Assembly (NCBI RefSeq): GCF_000383675.1 | Contig: NZ_KB911825.1 | Coordinates: 186,001-250,000 of the forward strand | DNA length: 64,000 nucleotides | From: Terracoccus sp. 273MFTsu3.1 | GTDB taxonomy: Bacteria; Actinomycetota; Actinomycetes; Actinomycetales; Dermatophilaceae | Direction: 5' to 3' | Shown here: positions 19,024 through 28,615 of the stretch, one piece after another | Position numbering within the stretch: the first letter of the stretch is position 1 | How the letters are laid out: every line of letters starts with the position of its first letter | Position numbers and translations under genes: made by a program | Notes under the pieces: model-generated | What the model was told of the DNA's origin: nothing | What the model saw: the letters and a program-made list of their open reading frames with translations, nothing else | Database searches by the model: none

Positions 19024-20234
19024 GCGCCGGCCTCCGAGCCGCCGACGTAGAGCCGCGGCACGCGGGCCCCGAGCCGCGTCACGATCTCGTAGCTGATCGT
19101 GTCGGTCGCGTCGGCCCACTCCTGGGCCGTCGGCTCGCCCGGCGCGCCACCGAAGAGCGTGACGACGTCACCGGCCTGCGCCGTGGACCCCGGTCCGAGG
19201 TCGACGACGAACTGGTCCATGCAGACGCGCCCGGCGATGGTGGTGCGCCGGCCGTCGACGAGCAGTGGTCCGACGTTCGTAGCGTTGCGGGGGACGCCGT
19301 CGGCGTAGCCGGCGGGCACGAGCCCGACGACCGTGTCGACGTCCGGGACGTACGCGTGTCCGTAGCTGATCCCCTGTCCGGCCGGGAGCGCCTTGACGAG
19401 GGCGAGGCGCGCGCGGAGGGTCATGACCGGACGCAGCCCGAAGTCGTCGTCGACCTGCGGCACCGGCGTCAGGCCGTACATCGCGATGCCGGGGCGCACG
19501 AGGTCGGCGTGCGCCGACGGGTGCACGAGGGTCGCGGCGGAGTTCGCGAGGTGGCGCAGCTCGGGCCGCAGACCGGCCCGCTCGGCCTCGGTGACGGCCT
19601 CGAAGAAGCGCTCCTGCTGCGCGAGCACCGTGGGGTGCTCGGGTGAGTCGGCGTGGGCGAAGTGGGTCCACACCCCGACGACCGAGAGTGCACCCTCCTC
19701 CTCGAGGTGACGAGCGTGCTGCACGAGCGTGGTCCAGTCAGGGCCGTAGGCTCCCCCGCGCCCGAGGCCGGTGTCGACCTTGAGGTGCACGCGGGCGGCG
19801 CGACCGAGCGCCGACGCGGCGGCCGCGATCTCGTCGAGGACCCACGGCGCCGAGGCCGAGAGGTCGATGTCGCGCCGGATGGCGCCGCCGACGTCCGATC
19901 CGGGCACCGTGAGCCACGTCAGCAGACGCGTCGTGAGGCCGGCGTCGCGCAACGCGAACGCCTCCGCGAGCTGGGCCGCGCCGAGCCAGGTGGCGCCACC
20001 GCGCACGGCTGCGCGCGCGACGGGCAGCAGGCCGTGCCCGTAGGCGTCCGCCTTGACGACGGCCATGAACTCGGCGCCGGGCGCAAGGGCGCGCAGCGTG
20101 CGCACGTTGGCCTCGAGCGCGTCGAGGTCGATCTCGGCCCAGACCGTCAGTCCGTGGGTCTCCGGCGCGGCGGGGCGCTCGCCCGCGGTGGGCGTCGCGG
20201 TCCGCTCGGCGTCGGAGGCGTCGATCTGGCTCAT
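19020..20234 (-). CDS. alr: Alanine racemase
   Basis: A 404-residue fold-type III PLP enzyme that interconverts L- and D-alanine for peptidoglycan. The PLP Lys is in AVVKADAYGHG, and the second catalytic base Tyr is in GISYGHAY. KVDTGLGRGG and the substrate-entry CMDQFVVDLG are also present. About 28 residues precede the family start, an acidic/proline extension of unknown role. It lies in the glmS-to-tsaD run, linking D-alanine supply with t6A synthesis. Confidence 0.97.
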   Translation of the reverse strand: MSQIDASDAERTATPTAGERPAAPETHGLTVWAEIDLDALEANVRTLRALAPGAEFMAVVKADAYGHGLLPVARAAVRGGATWLGAAQLAEAFALRDAGLTTRLLTWLTVPGSDVGGAIRRDIDLSASAPWVLDEIAAAASALGRAARVHLKVDTGLGRGGAYGPDWTTLVQHARHLEEEGALSVVGVWTHFAHADSPEHPTVLAQQERFFEAVTEAERAGLRPELRHLANSAATLVHPSAHADLVRPGIAMYGLTPVPQVDDDFGLRPVMTLRARLALVKALPAGQGISYGHAYVPDVDTVVGLVPAGYADGVPRNATNVGPLLVDGRRTTIAGRVCMDQFVVDLGPGSTAQAGDVVTLFGGAPGEPTAQEWADATDTISYEIVTRLGARVPRLYVGGSEAGA

Positions 20235-20300
20235 CGGTTCAGTCTCGCAGTTCGTGTGGGAGGTCCGGGTGCAGGGCCCCGCGCGCGGCGCGGGACGGGC

Positions 20301-21815
20301 TCAGCCGGGCGCGGACCGTCCCCGGGCCAGCAGGTCGCGCACCGTCGGTCGGATGCCGTGGGCCACCGCGAGCGCCCGCAGCGGGCCGCCGCCGGAGACC
20401 CGGTCGGCGGTGACGCCGTGGACGAGCGCGCCGAGCGAGGCCGCGTCGAGCGGGGAGAGCCCCGCAGCGAGCAGGGCGCCGATGACGCCGGAGAGCACGT
20501 CACCGGCTCCGGCCGTGGCCAGCCACGGCGGCGCATCGGCCTGGGAACGCACCGGCAGGTCGCCGTGGCTGACGACGAGCGTCGTGGCTCCCTTGAGCAG
20601 CACGGTGCCGCCGATGAGCCCGGCGAGGTCGCGGGCGGAGCGCAGCGGATCGGCCTTGACGTCGGCGGCGGTGATCTCGAGCTCGCCGGGGTCGGCGCCG
20701 GGCCGGACCATCCGTGCGAGCAGCCGGCCGAGCTCTCCCGCGTGCGGGGTGACCACGGTCGGCGCGTCGCGCCAGCCCTCGATGAGGTCGAGGCCGCCCG
20801 CGTCGACGACGACGGGCAGGTCGGAGGCGAGGGCGGCCCGGGCCACCGCGACCTGGGCCTGTGCCTCCGGGTCGGTGCTCTCGACGTCGAGGCCCGGGCC
20901 GATGACCCAGGCCTGGACCCGACCGTCGCCCATGACCGCCTCGGGCACAGCCTGGTGAACCAGACCCACCGGGGTCGGCGTTCCGACGTAGCGGAGCATC
21001 CCGACGCCGGCCTCGACGGCCGACGTCGTGCACAGCACGGCAGCGCCGGGGTAGGCCTCGCTGCCTGCCACGACGCCGAGGACGCCGCGGGAGTACTTGT
21101 CGTCACCCCGGCCGGGCACGGGCCACAGGCCGGCGACGTCGTCCCAGGTCAGGCGCTCGACGGCCGCTGGCACCTCGTCGACGTCGATCCCGATGTCGAC
21201 GACCGTGAGCCGGCCGGTCGCGGCCTCTCCCGCCGGGAGCAGGTGCACGGGCTTCGGAGTGCCGAAGGTGACGGTCTCGTCGGCCCAGACGGCGTCGTCC
21301 TCGCCGGACTCACCGGCGGGGTCGAGCCCGCTGGCGAGGTCGACGGCGAGCACCCAGGCGTCGTCGTCCACCGCGTCGACGAGGTGCGCCGCCTCGGGAC
21401 GCAGGCCGGGGCGACCACCGATGCCGACGATGCCGTCGAGCACGAGGTCGGCCTCGGCGACGACGGCAGCGGCGGCAGCCGGGTCGTCGCTCGCGGCGTG
21501 GACCATGACACCGGCTGCCTCGGCGGCCTCGAGGCCGGCCGCGTGGACCCCCGCACGGCCCGAGGCCGGCACGAGCACCACGGCGCAGGCGAAGCCCGAC
21601 TCCGCGAGGTGGGCGACGGCATACAGCGTGTCGCCGCCGTTGTCGCCGACTCCGATCAGCCCGACGACGGTCGTGCCCTCGACGTCGGCGAGACGGGCCA
21701 GGGCCACCTCGGCGAGGCCCAGCGCGGCCCGGGACATGAGCTCCCCCTCGGGGAGCTGCGCCATGGCGGCGGCCTCGGCGGACCGGACCGCGTCGACGGA
21801 GTGCGCGCGGATCAT
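20301..21815 (-). CDS. nnr: Bifunctional NAD(P)HX epimerase / ADP-dependent NAD(P)HX dehydratase
   Basis: A 504-residue fusion. The N-terminal YjeF-type epimerase domain (about 1-215) has GVGDNGGDTLYA and VDLASGLDP. The C-terminal dehydratase, a ribokinase-like domain (about 225-500), has VVTPHAGELGRL and TAGAGDVLSG. It repairs hydrated NADH and NADPH. Its ATG overlaps the acpS stop by one base (TGATG), giving tight coupling. Confidence 0.95.
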   Translation of the reverse strand: MIRAHSVDAVRSAEAAAMAQLPEGELMSRAALGLAEVALARLADVEGTTVVGLIGVGDNGGDTLYAVAHLAESGFACAVVLVPASGRAGVHAAGLEAAEAAGVMVHAASDDPAAAAAVVAEADLVLDGIVGIGGRPGLRPEAAHLVDAVDDDAWVLAVDLASGLDPAGESGEDDAVWADETVTFGTPKPVHLLPAGEAATGRLTVVDIGIDVDEVPAAVERLTWDDVAGLWPVPGRGDDKYSRGVLGVVAGSEAYPGAAVLCTTSAVEAGVGMLRYVGTPTPVGLVHQAVPEAVMGDGRVQAWVIGPGLDVESTDPEAQAQVAVARAALASDLPVVVDAGGLDLIEGWRDAPTVVTPHAGELGRLLARMVRPGADPGELEITAADVKADPLRSARDLAGLIGGTVLLKGATTLVVSHGDLPVRSQADAPPWLATAGAGDVLSGVIGALLAAGLSPLDAASLGALVHGVTADRVSGGGPLRALAVAHGIRPTVRDLLARGRSAPG

Positions 21816-22165
21816 CAGCCCTCCGCGATGACGACGGCCGACGCCACACCGGCGTCGTGCGACAGGGACACGTGGAAGGAGTCGACGCCGAGGTCGTTGG
21901 CCCGTGCGAGCACGGTGCCGCCGATCTCGAGCGTGGGACGTCCCTCGTCGTTCGTCACGACCCGGGCGTCGGTCCAGTGCAGCCCGACCGGGGCACCGAG
22001 CGACTTGGCGAGCGCCTCCTTCGCGGCGAAGCGCGCCGCGAGCGAGGCGATGCCGAGGTGGCGCTCCTCGATCGTGAAGAGCCGCTCGCGCAGCGCCGGG
22101 GTGCGCTCGAGGGTGGACTCGAAACGCGCGATGTCGACGACGTCGATCCCGACCCCGACGATCAC
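21815..22165 (-). CDS. acpS: Holo-[acyl-carrier-protein] synthase
   Basis: A 116-residue phosphopantetheinyl transferase. [12 protein letters not shown] holds the Mg-binding Asp; [12 protein letters not shown] holds the second acidic and Lys residues; [12 protein letters not shown] is the third block. It transfers 4'-phosphopantetheine from CoA to apo-ACP. The start is a GTG one base after the glmS stop; internal ATGs are absent from the family start. Confidence 0.95.
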   Translation of the reverse strand: MIVGVGIDVVDIARFESTLERTPALRERLFTIEERHLGIASLAARFAAKEALAKSLGAPVGLHWTDARVVTNDEGRPTLEIGGTVLARANDLGVDSFHVSLSHDAGVASAVVIAEG

Positions 22166-22166
22166 G

Positions 22167-24026
22167 TCACTCGACCGTGACCGACTTGGCGAGGTTTCGC
22201 GGCTGGTCGACGTCGAGGCCCTTGGCCGTCGAGAGCCACAGCGCGAAGACCTGGAGCGGCACGACGGTGAGCAGCGGCGCGAGCAGCGACGACGTGGCGG
22301 GCACCCGGATGACCTCGTCGGCGAAGGGCTCGACCGAGTCGTCGCCCTCCTCGGCGATGACGAGGGTGCGGGCGCCACGGGCGCGGATCTCCTGGATGTT
22401 GCTGACGACCTTGCCGTGCAGGCCGTGCTCGCTCGTCGGCGACGGCACGACGACGAAGACCGGCTGTCCCGGCTCGATGAGCGCGATCGGGCCGTGCTTG
22501 AGCTCGCCGGCCGCGAAGCCCTCGGCGTGGATGTAGGCGAGCTCCTTGAGCTTGAGTGCGCCCTCCATGGCGATCGGGTAGCCGACGTGACGCCCGAGGA
22601 AGAGGACCGAGCGGGTGTCGGCCATGAACTTGGCGATCTCCCGGACGCGGCCCATCTGGCCGAGCAGCGTCTCGATCTTGGCGGGAACGCCGCTCAGCTC
22701 CTTCATGACCGACTGCGCGTCGTCGGCGAACGAGCCGCCACGCAGCTGCGCGAGGTAGAGGCCGAGGACGTAGCAGGCGGTGATCTGGGCGAGGAACGCC
22801 TTCGTCGAGGCCACGGCGATCTCGGGGCCGGCGTGCGTGTAGAGCACGGCGTCGGACTCTCGCGGGATCGTCGAGCCGTGCGTGTTGCACACGGAGACCG
22901 TGATGGCACCGAGCTCGCGGGCGTGCTTGACCGCCATGAGGGTGTCCATCGTCTCGCCGGACTGGCTGATCGAGACGACGAGGGTGCGCTCGTTGACGAT
23001 GGGGTCGCAGTAGCGGAACTCGTGGGCGAGGGCGACCTCGACCGGGATCCGCGTCCAGTGCTCGATGGCGTACTTCGCGACCATGCCGGCGTACGCGGCG
23101 GTGCCGCACGCCACGATCGTGATGCGGTCCACCGAACGGAGCTGCTCCTCGGAGATGCTCATCTCGTCGAGGACGAGCCGGCCCTCGGCGTCGGTGCGCC
23201 CGAGGAGCGTGTCGGCTACGGCGTGCGGCTGGTCGTGGATCTCCTTCTCCATGAACGTCGCGTAGCCGCCCTTCTCGGCAGCCGCGGCGTCCCAGGTGAC
23301 CTCGTACGCCTTGCCCTCGGCGGGCGTGCCGTCGAAGTTGATGACGCTGGCACCCTCGGGCGTGATCGTGACGATCTGGTCCTGGGCGAGCTCGAGCGCG
23401 TGGCGCGTGTGGCCGATGAAGGCCGCGACGTCGGAGCCGAGGTAGTTGGCGTCGTCGCCGAGGCCGACCACGAGCGGGCTGTTGCGGCGGGCACCGACGA
23501 CGACGCCGGGCTGGTCGGCGTGGATCGCGAGGAGCGTGAACGCGCCCTCGAGCTCGGCGACGACGGCGCGCATGGCGTCGGTCAGGTCCTGATCGCGCTC
23601 GTAGGCGGCAGCGACGAGGTGGGCGACGACCTCCGTGTCGGTCTCGCTCGCGAACTCGACGCCGTCGGCCAGCAGGCCCTTCTTCAGGCTGTGGAAGTTC
23701 TCGATGATGCCGTTGTGGATGAGGGCGAGCTTGCCGTCCTTGCCACCGCGGTGCGGGTGGGCGTTCTGGTCGGTGGGGCCGCCGTGCGTGGCCCAGCGGG
23801 TGTGGCCGATGCCCGTCGTCGATGACGGCATCGGGTCGGCCTCGAGCTCGGCCGTGAGGTTGGCCAGCTTGCCCGACTTCTTGCGGGTCTCGACGTGGTC
23901 TCCGTCGATGAGCGCCACGCCGGCCGAGTCGTAGCCGCGGTACTCCAGGCGCGCCAGACCCTCCATGACGACGTCGAGCGCCGTCCCGTCGTCGGTCCGC
24001 CCGACGTATCCCACGATTCCGCACAT
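22167..24026 (-). CDS. glmS: Glutamine--fructose-6-phosphate aminotransferase (isomerizing)
   Basis: A 619-residue enzyme. After removal of Met, Cys2 (MCGIVGYVG) is the glutaminase nucleophile. [16 protein letters not shown] is a conserved glutaminase-domain block. Two SIS domains follow, with [12 protein letters not shown] and [18 protein letters not shown] (split here at about residue 480), ending in the family tail LAKSVTVE. It makes glucosamine-6-phosphate for cell-wall sugars. The frame extends upstream without a stop, but only MCGI gives a functional N-terminus. It heads the packed run acpS-nnr-alr-hydrolase-tsaE-tsaB-rimI-tsaD. Confidence 0.97.
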   Translation of the reverse strand: MCGIVGYVGRTDDGTALDVVMEGLARLEYRGYDSAGVALIDGDHVETRKKSGKLANLTAELEADPMPSSTTGIGHTRWATHGGPTDQNAHPHRGGKDGKLALIHNGIIENFHSLKKGLLADGVEFASETDTEVVAHLVAAAYERDQDLTDAMRAVVAELEGAFTLLAIHADQPGVVVGARRNSPLVVGLGDDANYLGSDVAAFIGHTRHALELAQDQIVTITPEGASVINFDGTPAEGKAYEVTWDAAAAEKGGYATFMEKEIHDQPHAVADTLLGRTDAEGRLVLDEMSISEEQLRSVDRITIVACGTAAYAGMVAKYAIEHWTRIPVEVALAHEFRYCDPIVNERTLVVSISQSGETMDTLMAVKHARELGAITVSVCNTHGSTIPRESDAVLYTHAGPEIAVASTKAFLAQITACYVLGLYLAQLRGGSFADDAQSVMKELSGVPAKIETLLGQMGRVREIAKFMADTRSVLFLGRHVGYPIAMEGALKLKELAYIHAEGFAAGELKHGPIALIEPGQPVFVVVPSPTSEHGLHGKVVSNIQEIRARGARTLVIAEEGDDSVEPFADEVIRVPATSSLLAPLLTVVPLQVFALWLSTAKGLDVDQPRNLAKSVTVE

Positions 24027-24089
24027 GAGGTCCAGCCTAGGGGACCGTCCGGGGGCCCAACGCCACCCCCGCCCCTGACGTCCGCAAGA

Positions 24090-25091
24090 ATGTCGCACGT
24101 GTCGGAGCCATCCAGCGGTACCGGCGGGAACGGCGGCGACGGCGCCAACGGGACCGCGATCCCGTCGCCGTACGTCGAGTTCGACCGGGCCGCGTGGTCC
24201 CGGTTGCGCGAGAACCACCCGCTCAACCTCGACGACGCCGACCTCGCGCGGCTGCGCGGCCTCGGTGACCGCGTCGACCTCAACGAGGTCGAGGAGGTCT
24301 ACCTCCCGCTCTCGCGCCTGCTCAACTTCTACGTCGGCGCCACGCGCCAGCTGCACCAGGTGACGAGCGACTTCCTCGGCGAGCGTCCGGCCAAGACGCC
24401 CTTCGTCATCGGCGTCGCGGGCTCGGTGGCCGTCGGGAAGTCGACGACGGCCCGCATCCTGCGCGAGATGCTGGCCCGCTGGCCCGACACCCCGCGCGTC
24501 GCGCTCGTCACGACCGACGGCTTCCTCTTCCCCAACGCCGAGCTCGAGCGCCGGGGCATCCTGCAGCGCAAGGGCTTCCCCGAGTCCTACGACCGGCGCG
24601 CCCTGCTCCGCTTCGTCGCCGAGATCAAGTCCGGTCGGGCCGAGGTCACCGCCCCCGTCTACTCGCACCTGACCTACGACATCGTCCCCGGCGAGCGCAT
24701 CGTCGTGCGCCAGCCCGACGTGCTCATCGTCGAGGGCCTCAACGTGCTCCAGGCACCGGAGGTGCACCCCGTGCGCGGGACCGGTCTCGCGGTCAGCGAC
24801 TTCTTCGACTTCTCGGTCTACGTCGACGCGTGGGTCGACGACGTGCGCAAGTGGTACGTCGAGCGCTTCCTGCGCCTGCGCGAGACGGCGTTCTCGGACC
24901 CCGACTCGTACTTCCACCGGTATGCCGTGCTGTCCGACGACGAGGCCGTCGCGACCGCCAACCGGATCTGGCGCGAGATCAACGGCCCGAACCTCGTCGA
25001 GAACATCCTCCCGACGCGCTCACGGGCCAGCCTCGTGCTGTCCAAGGGCGACAACCACGAGGTCCGCCGGGTGCGCCTCCGCAAGATCTGA
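24090..25091 (+). CDS. coaA: Type I pantothenate kinase
   Basis: A 333-residue CoaA-type kinase, catalysing the first step of CoA synthesis. [12 protein letters not shown] is the P-loop, TTDGFLFPN and [13 protein letters not shown] are substrate-site motifs, and the C-terminal [16 protein letters not shown] closes the fold. About 25 extra Gly/Ser-rich residues precede the family start. The ATG at 24090 has a weak ribosome site, and a GTG three codons later is possible. It diverges from glmS across 63 bases, so both promoters are packed there. Confidence 0.95.
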   Translation: MSHVSEPSSGTGGNGGDGANGTAIPSPYVEFDRAAWSRLRENHPLNLDDADLARLRGLGDRVDLNEVEEVYLPLSRLLNFYVGATRQLHQVTSDFLGERPAKTPFVIGVAGSVAVGKSTTARILREMLARWPDTPRVALVTTDGFLFPNAELERRGILQRKGFPESYDRRALLRFVAEIKSGRAEVTAPVYSHLTYDIVPGERIVVRQPDVLIVEGLNVLQAPEVHPVRGTGLAVSDFFDFSVYVDAWVDDVRKWYVERFLRLRETAFSDPDSYFHRYAVLSDDEAVATANRIWREINGPNLVENILPTRSRASLVLSKGDNHEVRRVRLRKI

Positions 25092-25133
25092 CCGACCGGC
25101 TGCCGGATACCCGGCCGCTCCGCCCCCGACGCA

Positions 25134-25181
25134 CGTATGCCGTGTGGCGGGCTCCGCTGGGAGCCGGCCACACGGCATACG
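25134..25181. terminator. Hairpin between coaA and the transglycosylase, built from the GTATGCC motif
   Basis: CGTATGCCGTGTGGC (25134-25148) pairs perfectly with 25167-25181; inside, GGCTCC (25150-25155) pairs with GGAGCC (25160-25165). It separates convergent genes, so it can terminate both. It shares the arms' heptamer and the core GCGGGCTCCGC (25147-25157) with the hairpin at 2608-2648. Confidence 0.8.
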
Positions 25182-25192
25182 GCTGGGTCAGG

Positions 25193-26236
25193 TCAGTACC
25201 AGTGCGGCGAGCGCGCCTGCCACGTGGACCAGGCGTTGCACGGGTTGCCGTAGGACATCTCGATGTACCAGAGACCCCACTTGATCTGGGTCAACGGGTT
25301 GGTGCGGTAGTCGGCACCGAACTGGGACATCTTGCGGGCGGGCAGGGACTGCGGGATGCCGTAGGCGCCCGAGCTGGGGTTCTCGGCGAACCAGCGCCAG
25401 TCGCTCTCGCCGGTCCAGAGGTTGACGAGGCAGTTGTACTGCGCGTCGCTCGTCCAGCCGTGGTCGGCCATGAGGACGCGGGCCGCGGCCTGCGGGTCGT
25501 CCTTGGCGTTGTCGATGGCGCGCTGGCGCTCCTTGGCACGCTCGGCCTTCGCCGCCTCCTCGCGGGCCAGCTCGGCCTGCTTGGCGGCTTCCTTCTTCTT
25601 CTTGGCCTCGAGCTCCTTGGCCGTGCGCAGGCCGGTGGCCGCGATGGCGGTGCGGCGCTCGTTGCGCGACACGGAGGCGGCGGCGCGGTAGGTCGTGTCG
25701 ACCGTCGAGGCGCGGGCCAGCTCGTCGGTCTGGGCGACGACGCCGCTGCCGACGACGAAGGCGGCCGCGTCGGCGCCGATGAGGTTCGTGGCCTTGGCGT
25801 AGGCGAACCCGGAGGCGCCGAGGCCGACGGCGAGGGCGCCGGCGAGGATCGGTCGGCCGACGTGCCGCTTGCGCGCGGACGGCTTGTGGTGTCGGCTGCT
25901 GCGCGTCGCGTGCGCCTGGGCCGACGACGAGCGGCGGTCGTCGGGGCCGGCAGCACTCCTGGAGGAGGCGGCGCGGTCAGCGGCCGGGGTGACGGGGATG
26001 GCACGCGTCGGGTCGAAGGCCCGCCGGGCCCCCTGCGTCGCACCCTTCGCGCCCCGAGCGCCTGCCGCGACGGCTGCGCCGGTCGAGCCGTGGCTGACGG
26101 GGCGGGGGCTGCGGGGGACGGCCGGAGCCGTCTCGGGGTGGACGCGGCCGGACCGCGCCGAGGGTGTGGCGGGGTTCGGGCGCGGAGCGGTCGAGGGAGC
26201 CGGTGCGTTGCGGTGCCGGCCTTCATACCGTGCCAT
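25193..26236 (-). CDS. Secreted lytic transglycosylase-like protein
   Basis: A 347-residue protein. A basic, low-complexity N-terminal 125 residues precede one hydrophobic segment (about 130-150, ILAGALAVGLGASGFAYA), then a Lys/Glu/Ala coiled-coil stretch (about 208-240), and a C-terminal SLT-type domain of about 85 residues. TGESDW supplies the likely catalytic Glu and SSGAYGIPQSLPA the substrate loop. It probably cleaves peptidoglycan outside the membrane. The long cytoplasmic-type N-terminus is unusual; an internal start nearer the hydrophobic segment cannot be excluded. Confidence 0.85.
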   Translation of the reverse strand: MARYEGRHRNAPAPSTAPRPNPATPSARSGRVHPETAPAVPRSPRPVSHGSTGAAVAAGARGAKGATQGARRAFDPTRAIPVTPAADRAASSRSAAGPDDRRSSSAQAHATRSSRHHKPSARKRHVGRPILAGALAVGLGASGFAYAKATNLIGADAAAFVVGSGVVAQTDELARASTVDTTYRAAASVSRNERRTAIAATGLRTAKELEAKKKKEAAKQAELAREEAAKAERAKERQRAIDNAKDDPQAAARVLMADHGWTSDAQYNCLVNLWTGESDWRWFAENPSSGAYGIPQSLPARKMSQFGADYRTNPLTQIKWGLWYIEMSYGNPCNAWSTWQARSPHWY

Positions 26237-26480
26237 GAACAGACGTCACGCCTTCCTGTGTCGAGGGGGTGCCCGGCGCGTGCGTCTGCGGGCGCTGGCC
26301 CGTCGACGGCTGCGCCCGACGTGTGGAAACGACCCGGCCGATCGCGCTCACACCCCAAGGTGAGCGTTACCGTTCCGAGACGTGCAACCTCACACGGTGC
26401 CATTCGACCGCCCCGAGGGGCAAGTCGGCGTCCAGTGTCGAGGGGCGTTCCAGAGGCCAGAGCGAGTGGTCCAGCGCACA
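26237..26480 (-). promoter_or_regulatory. Long upstream region of the transglycosylase gene
   Basis: About 245 bases without a gene precede the transglycosylase. It contains an inverted repeat CGCTCAC (26345-26351) / GTGAGCG (26360-26366), flanked on the minus strand by GGTAACG. Long leaders before secreted muralytic genes in actinobacteria often hold regulators such as c-di-AMP riboswitches, but I could not fit that fold here. Confidence 0.35.
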
Positions 26481-26510
26481 GCGTCCCCGAGCTACGTGCT
26501 CGGGGAACGC
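26481..26510 (-). terminator. phoH2 terminator hairpin
   Basis: CCCCGAGC (26485-26492) pairs with GCTCGGGG (26498-26505) around a TACGT loop, extended by GCG/CGC pairs with one bulge. It lies about 20 bases after the phoH2 stop. Confidence 0.7.
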
Positions 26511-26530
26511 CGTGCGGCCTGTGACTCAGG

Positions 26531-27943
26531 TCACATCTCGAGACCTTCGAGCATGTCGGTGACGAGCGCCGCGATGGGGCTGCGCTCGCTTCGCGTCAGC
26601 GTGACGTGGGCGAAGAGCGGGTGTCCCTTGAGCTTCTCGATGACGGCGGCCACGCCGTCGTGCCGCCCGACGCGCAGGTTGTCCCGCTGGGCCACGTCGT
26701 GGGTGAGCACGACCTTGCTGTTCTGGCCGATGCGCGACAGGACGGTGAGGAGCACGTTGCGCTCGAGCGACTGGGCCTCGTCGACGATGACGAACGCGTC
26801 GTGGAGCGAGCGTCCGCGGATGTGCGTCAGTGGCAGGACCTCGAGCAGGCCACGGTCCATGATCTCCTCGACGACCTCCGTCGAGACGAGCGCCCCCAGG
26901 GTATCGAAGACCGCCTGGCCCCACGGGTTCATCTTCTCCTGCTCGGTGCCGGGCAGGTAGCCGAGCTCCTGGCCACCGACGGCGAAGAGCGGGCGGAAGA
27001 CGAGGACCTTGCGCTGGGCTCGGCGCTCCATGACCGACTCGAGGCCCGCACAGAGCGCGAGCGCCGACTTGCCGGTGCCGGCCCGACCGCCGAGGCTGAC
27101 GATGCCCACGTCGGGGTCGAGGAGCAGGTCGAGGGCGATCCGCTGCTCGGCGCTGCGGCCGTGCAGGCCGAACGCGTCCCGGTCACCGCGCACGAGCCGG
27201 ATCTGCTTGTCGGCGCCGACCCGCCCCAGACCGCTTCCCCGCGGCGAGAGCAGGACGAGACCCGTGTGGCACGGCAGCTCGGCGGCGCCGGTGTGCTCGA
27301 TGCGGCCACGGTCGTAGAGCTGGTCGAGCTCCTCGCTGCTGACCTCGAGCTCCTGCAGCCCGGTCCAGCCCGAGTCGACGCCCTGCTCGTGGCGGTACTC
27401 CTCCGCCTCGAGACCGCACGCCGAGGCCTTGACCCGCATCGGGAGGTCCTTGGACACGATGGTGACGTCGGCGCCCTCGTTGGCGAGGTTGCGGGCCACC
27501 GCGAGGATGCGGGTGTCGTTGTCGCCGAGGCGGAAGCCCGCCGGCAGCGACGACGGGTCGGTGTGGTTGAGCTCGACGCGCAGCGTGCCTCCGTCGGTCC
27601 CGACGGCGACCGGCTTGTCGAGCCGGCCCTCGCTGACGCGCAGGTCGTCGAGCAGGCGCAGGGCCTGGCGGGCGAAGTAGCCGAGCTCGGGGTGGTGCCG
27701 CTTGCCCTCGAGCTCGGTCACCACGACGACCGGCAGGACGACCTCGTGCTCGGCGAAGCGGAGCATGGCCCGGGGATCGGACAGGAGCACCGACGTGTCG
27801 AGGACGTACGTCTTGTGCTCGGGCTCGCGTTCGCGGGCCGTCGTGCGCGTGGAGGCGCGAGTCGTGGCGCGTGTGGAGGCCGCGGCCGGCTTGGTGTTCG
27901 TGCTGGCGGGGTCCGACGTGACCTGACGGGTCGTACGAGCCAT
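26531..27943 (-). CDS. phoH2: PhoH2: PIN-domain ribonuclease fused to PhoH ATPase
   Basis: A 470-residue fusion. The PIN domain (about 45-190) has the first acidic residue in [10 protein letters not shown] and others in [13 protein letters not shown] and GDNDTRILA. The PhoH ATPase (about 270-470) has Walker [12 protein letters not shown] and Walker B VIVDEAQS. Such proteins are RNA helicase/ribonucleases that in mycobacteria are linked to a small upstream antitoxin-like peptide gene. The ATG has GGGAG about 8 bases upstream. A short ORF and a hairpin occupy the leader. Confidence 0.93.
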   Translation of the reverse strand: MARTTRQVTSDPASTNTKPAAASTRATTRASTRTTAREREPEHKTYVLDTSVLLSDPRAMLRFAEHEVVLPVVVVTELEGKRHHPELGYFARQALRLLDDLRVSEGRLDKPVAVGTDGGTLRVELNHTDPSSLPAGFRLGDNDTRILAVARNLANEGADVTIVSKDLPMRVKASACGLEAEEYRHEQGVDSGWTGLQELEVSSEELDQLYDRGRIEHTGAAELPCHTGLVLLSPRGSGLGRVGADKQIRLVRGDRDAFGLHGRSAEQRIALDLLLDPDVGIVSLGGRAGTGKSALALCAGLESVMERRAQRKVLVFRPLFAVGGQELGYLPGTEQEKMNPWGQAVFDTLGALVSTEVVEEIMDRGLLEVLPLTHIRGRSLHDAFVIVDEAQSLERNVLLTVLSRIGQNSKVVLTHDVAQRDNLRVGRHDGVAAVIEKLKGHPLFAHVTLTRSERSPIAALVTDMLEGLEM

Positions 27944-27959
27944 GTGCCACTCCCTACGC

Positions 27960-27976
27960 GGCGCGCGTCGCGCGCC
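27960..27976 (-). promoter_or_regulatory. GC-rich hairpin between the leader ORF and phoH2
   Basis: GGCGCGCG-T-CGCGCGCC is a 17-base near-perfect palindrome. It abuts the leader ORF stop codon and ends a few bases before the phoH2 ribosome site, so ribosome movement over the leader ORF could change access to the phoH2 start. Confidence 0.45.
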
Positions 27977-28056
27977 TAATCGCTCCCGAGATGCCGGGCG
28001 GTGACCACCAGAGGGTGGCGCACTGCCCGACCCTCCGTCCTGAGCGATCGCTCCAT
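27976..28056 (-). CDS. Possible 26-residue leader peptide upstream of phoH2
   Basis: An ATG with a perfect AGGAGG seven bases upstream opens a 26-codon frame ([10 protein letters not shown]... ending RHLGSD) that stops 32 bases before phoH2. It is rich in Arg and Leu and uses codons avoided by neighbouring genes (CGA, AGG, CCT, GCA, CAT), which would suit a regulatory ORF or mean it is not a selected protein. In mycobacteria phoH2 is co-transcribed with a small antitoxin-like gene, phoAT, but this peptide is shorter and similarity is not established. Confidence 0.45.
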   Translation of the reverse strand: MERSLRTEGRAVRHPLVVTARHLGSD

Positions 28057-28276
28057 GGGTGGGCCTCCTGGCAACGCCCGACGGGTGTCGGCCGTTGGGA
28101 CGACGGTACGACCCGGAGACGACGGCTTCGGGGATTGAGTGACGTCGTGTCGTCGTGTCGCCGGAGTGTTCACGTGGGCGTAACACGCCGGTCGCCGCCG
28201 GCACCGGTCGTGGACCGGCACCGACGGCGAGGCGGGCGCACTCGGGTGCTCGCGCCGTGGTCGGCGCGGCTGGGCG

Positions 28277-28615
28277 TCAGGCCCAGGGAGAGCGACCCAT
28301 GACGCGGACGTACTCACGCTTCCAGCGCCAGCGCACGGCGGCGATGGCCATGCCGATGACGCCGAGGCCGCCGAAGATCGCGAGGATGAGGTAGGCGACG
28401 CCCATGGCGCCCTCGGCCCCCTGGTCGGCGCCCTTCTTGACCATGGAGAAGAAGATGACGCCGACGACCGTGAAGGCGAGGAAGAAGACGAACATCAGCG
28501 CGGGCTCACGGATCTTGAGCGTGAGCAGCCCGCGCTGCTGGCTGACGTAGGAGAACGGCTCCTTCGGCGGGGTGGCGCCGGTGGGATCGGTCTGGCGGGG
28601 CGTCGGGGCGCTCAT
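28277..28615 (-). CDS. Small protein with two membrane helices, third gene of the WXG100 cassette
   Basis: 112 residues: a polar N-terminus with Pro and Thr, then LKIREPALMFVFFLAFTV as the first helix, a short charged loop (KKGADQGAEG), a second helix around MGVAYLILAIFGGLGVIG, and a basic tail (RWRWKREYVRV). I do not recognise the family. Its start overlaps the preceding gene by 4 bases, so it is made together with it. It could be a membrane immunity or anchor protein for the WXG100 protein; that is inference from gene order. Confidence 0.8.
   Translation of the reverse strand: MSAPTPRQTDPTGATPPKEPFSYVSQQRGLLTLKIREPALMFVFFLAFTVVGVIFFSMVKKGADQGAEGAMGVAYLILAIFGGLGVIGMAIAAVRWRWKREYVRVMGRSPWA

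Noticed and set aside
26237-26480. c-di-AMP (ydaO) riboswitch in the transglycosylase leader
   Set aside because: Gene context fits, but I could not find the conserved GGGGAACC-type blocks or the pseudoknot pairing. A covariance search would decide.
27950-28120. SAM- or other riboswitch in the phoH2 leader
   Set aside because: Several GC-rich pairings are possible but none matches a known core; phoH2 is also not a usual target.
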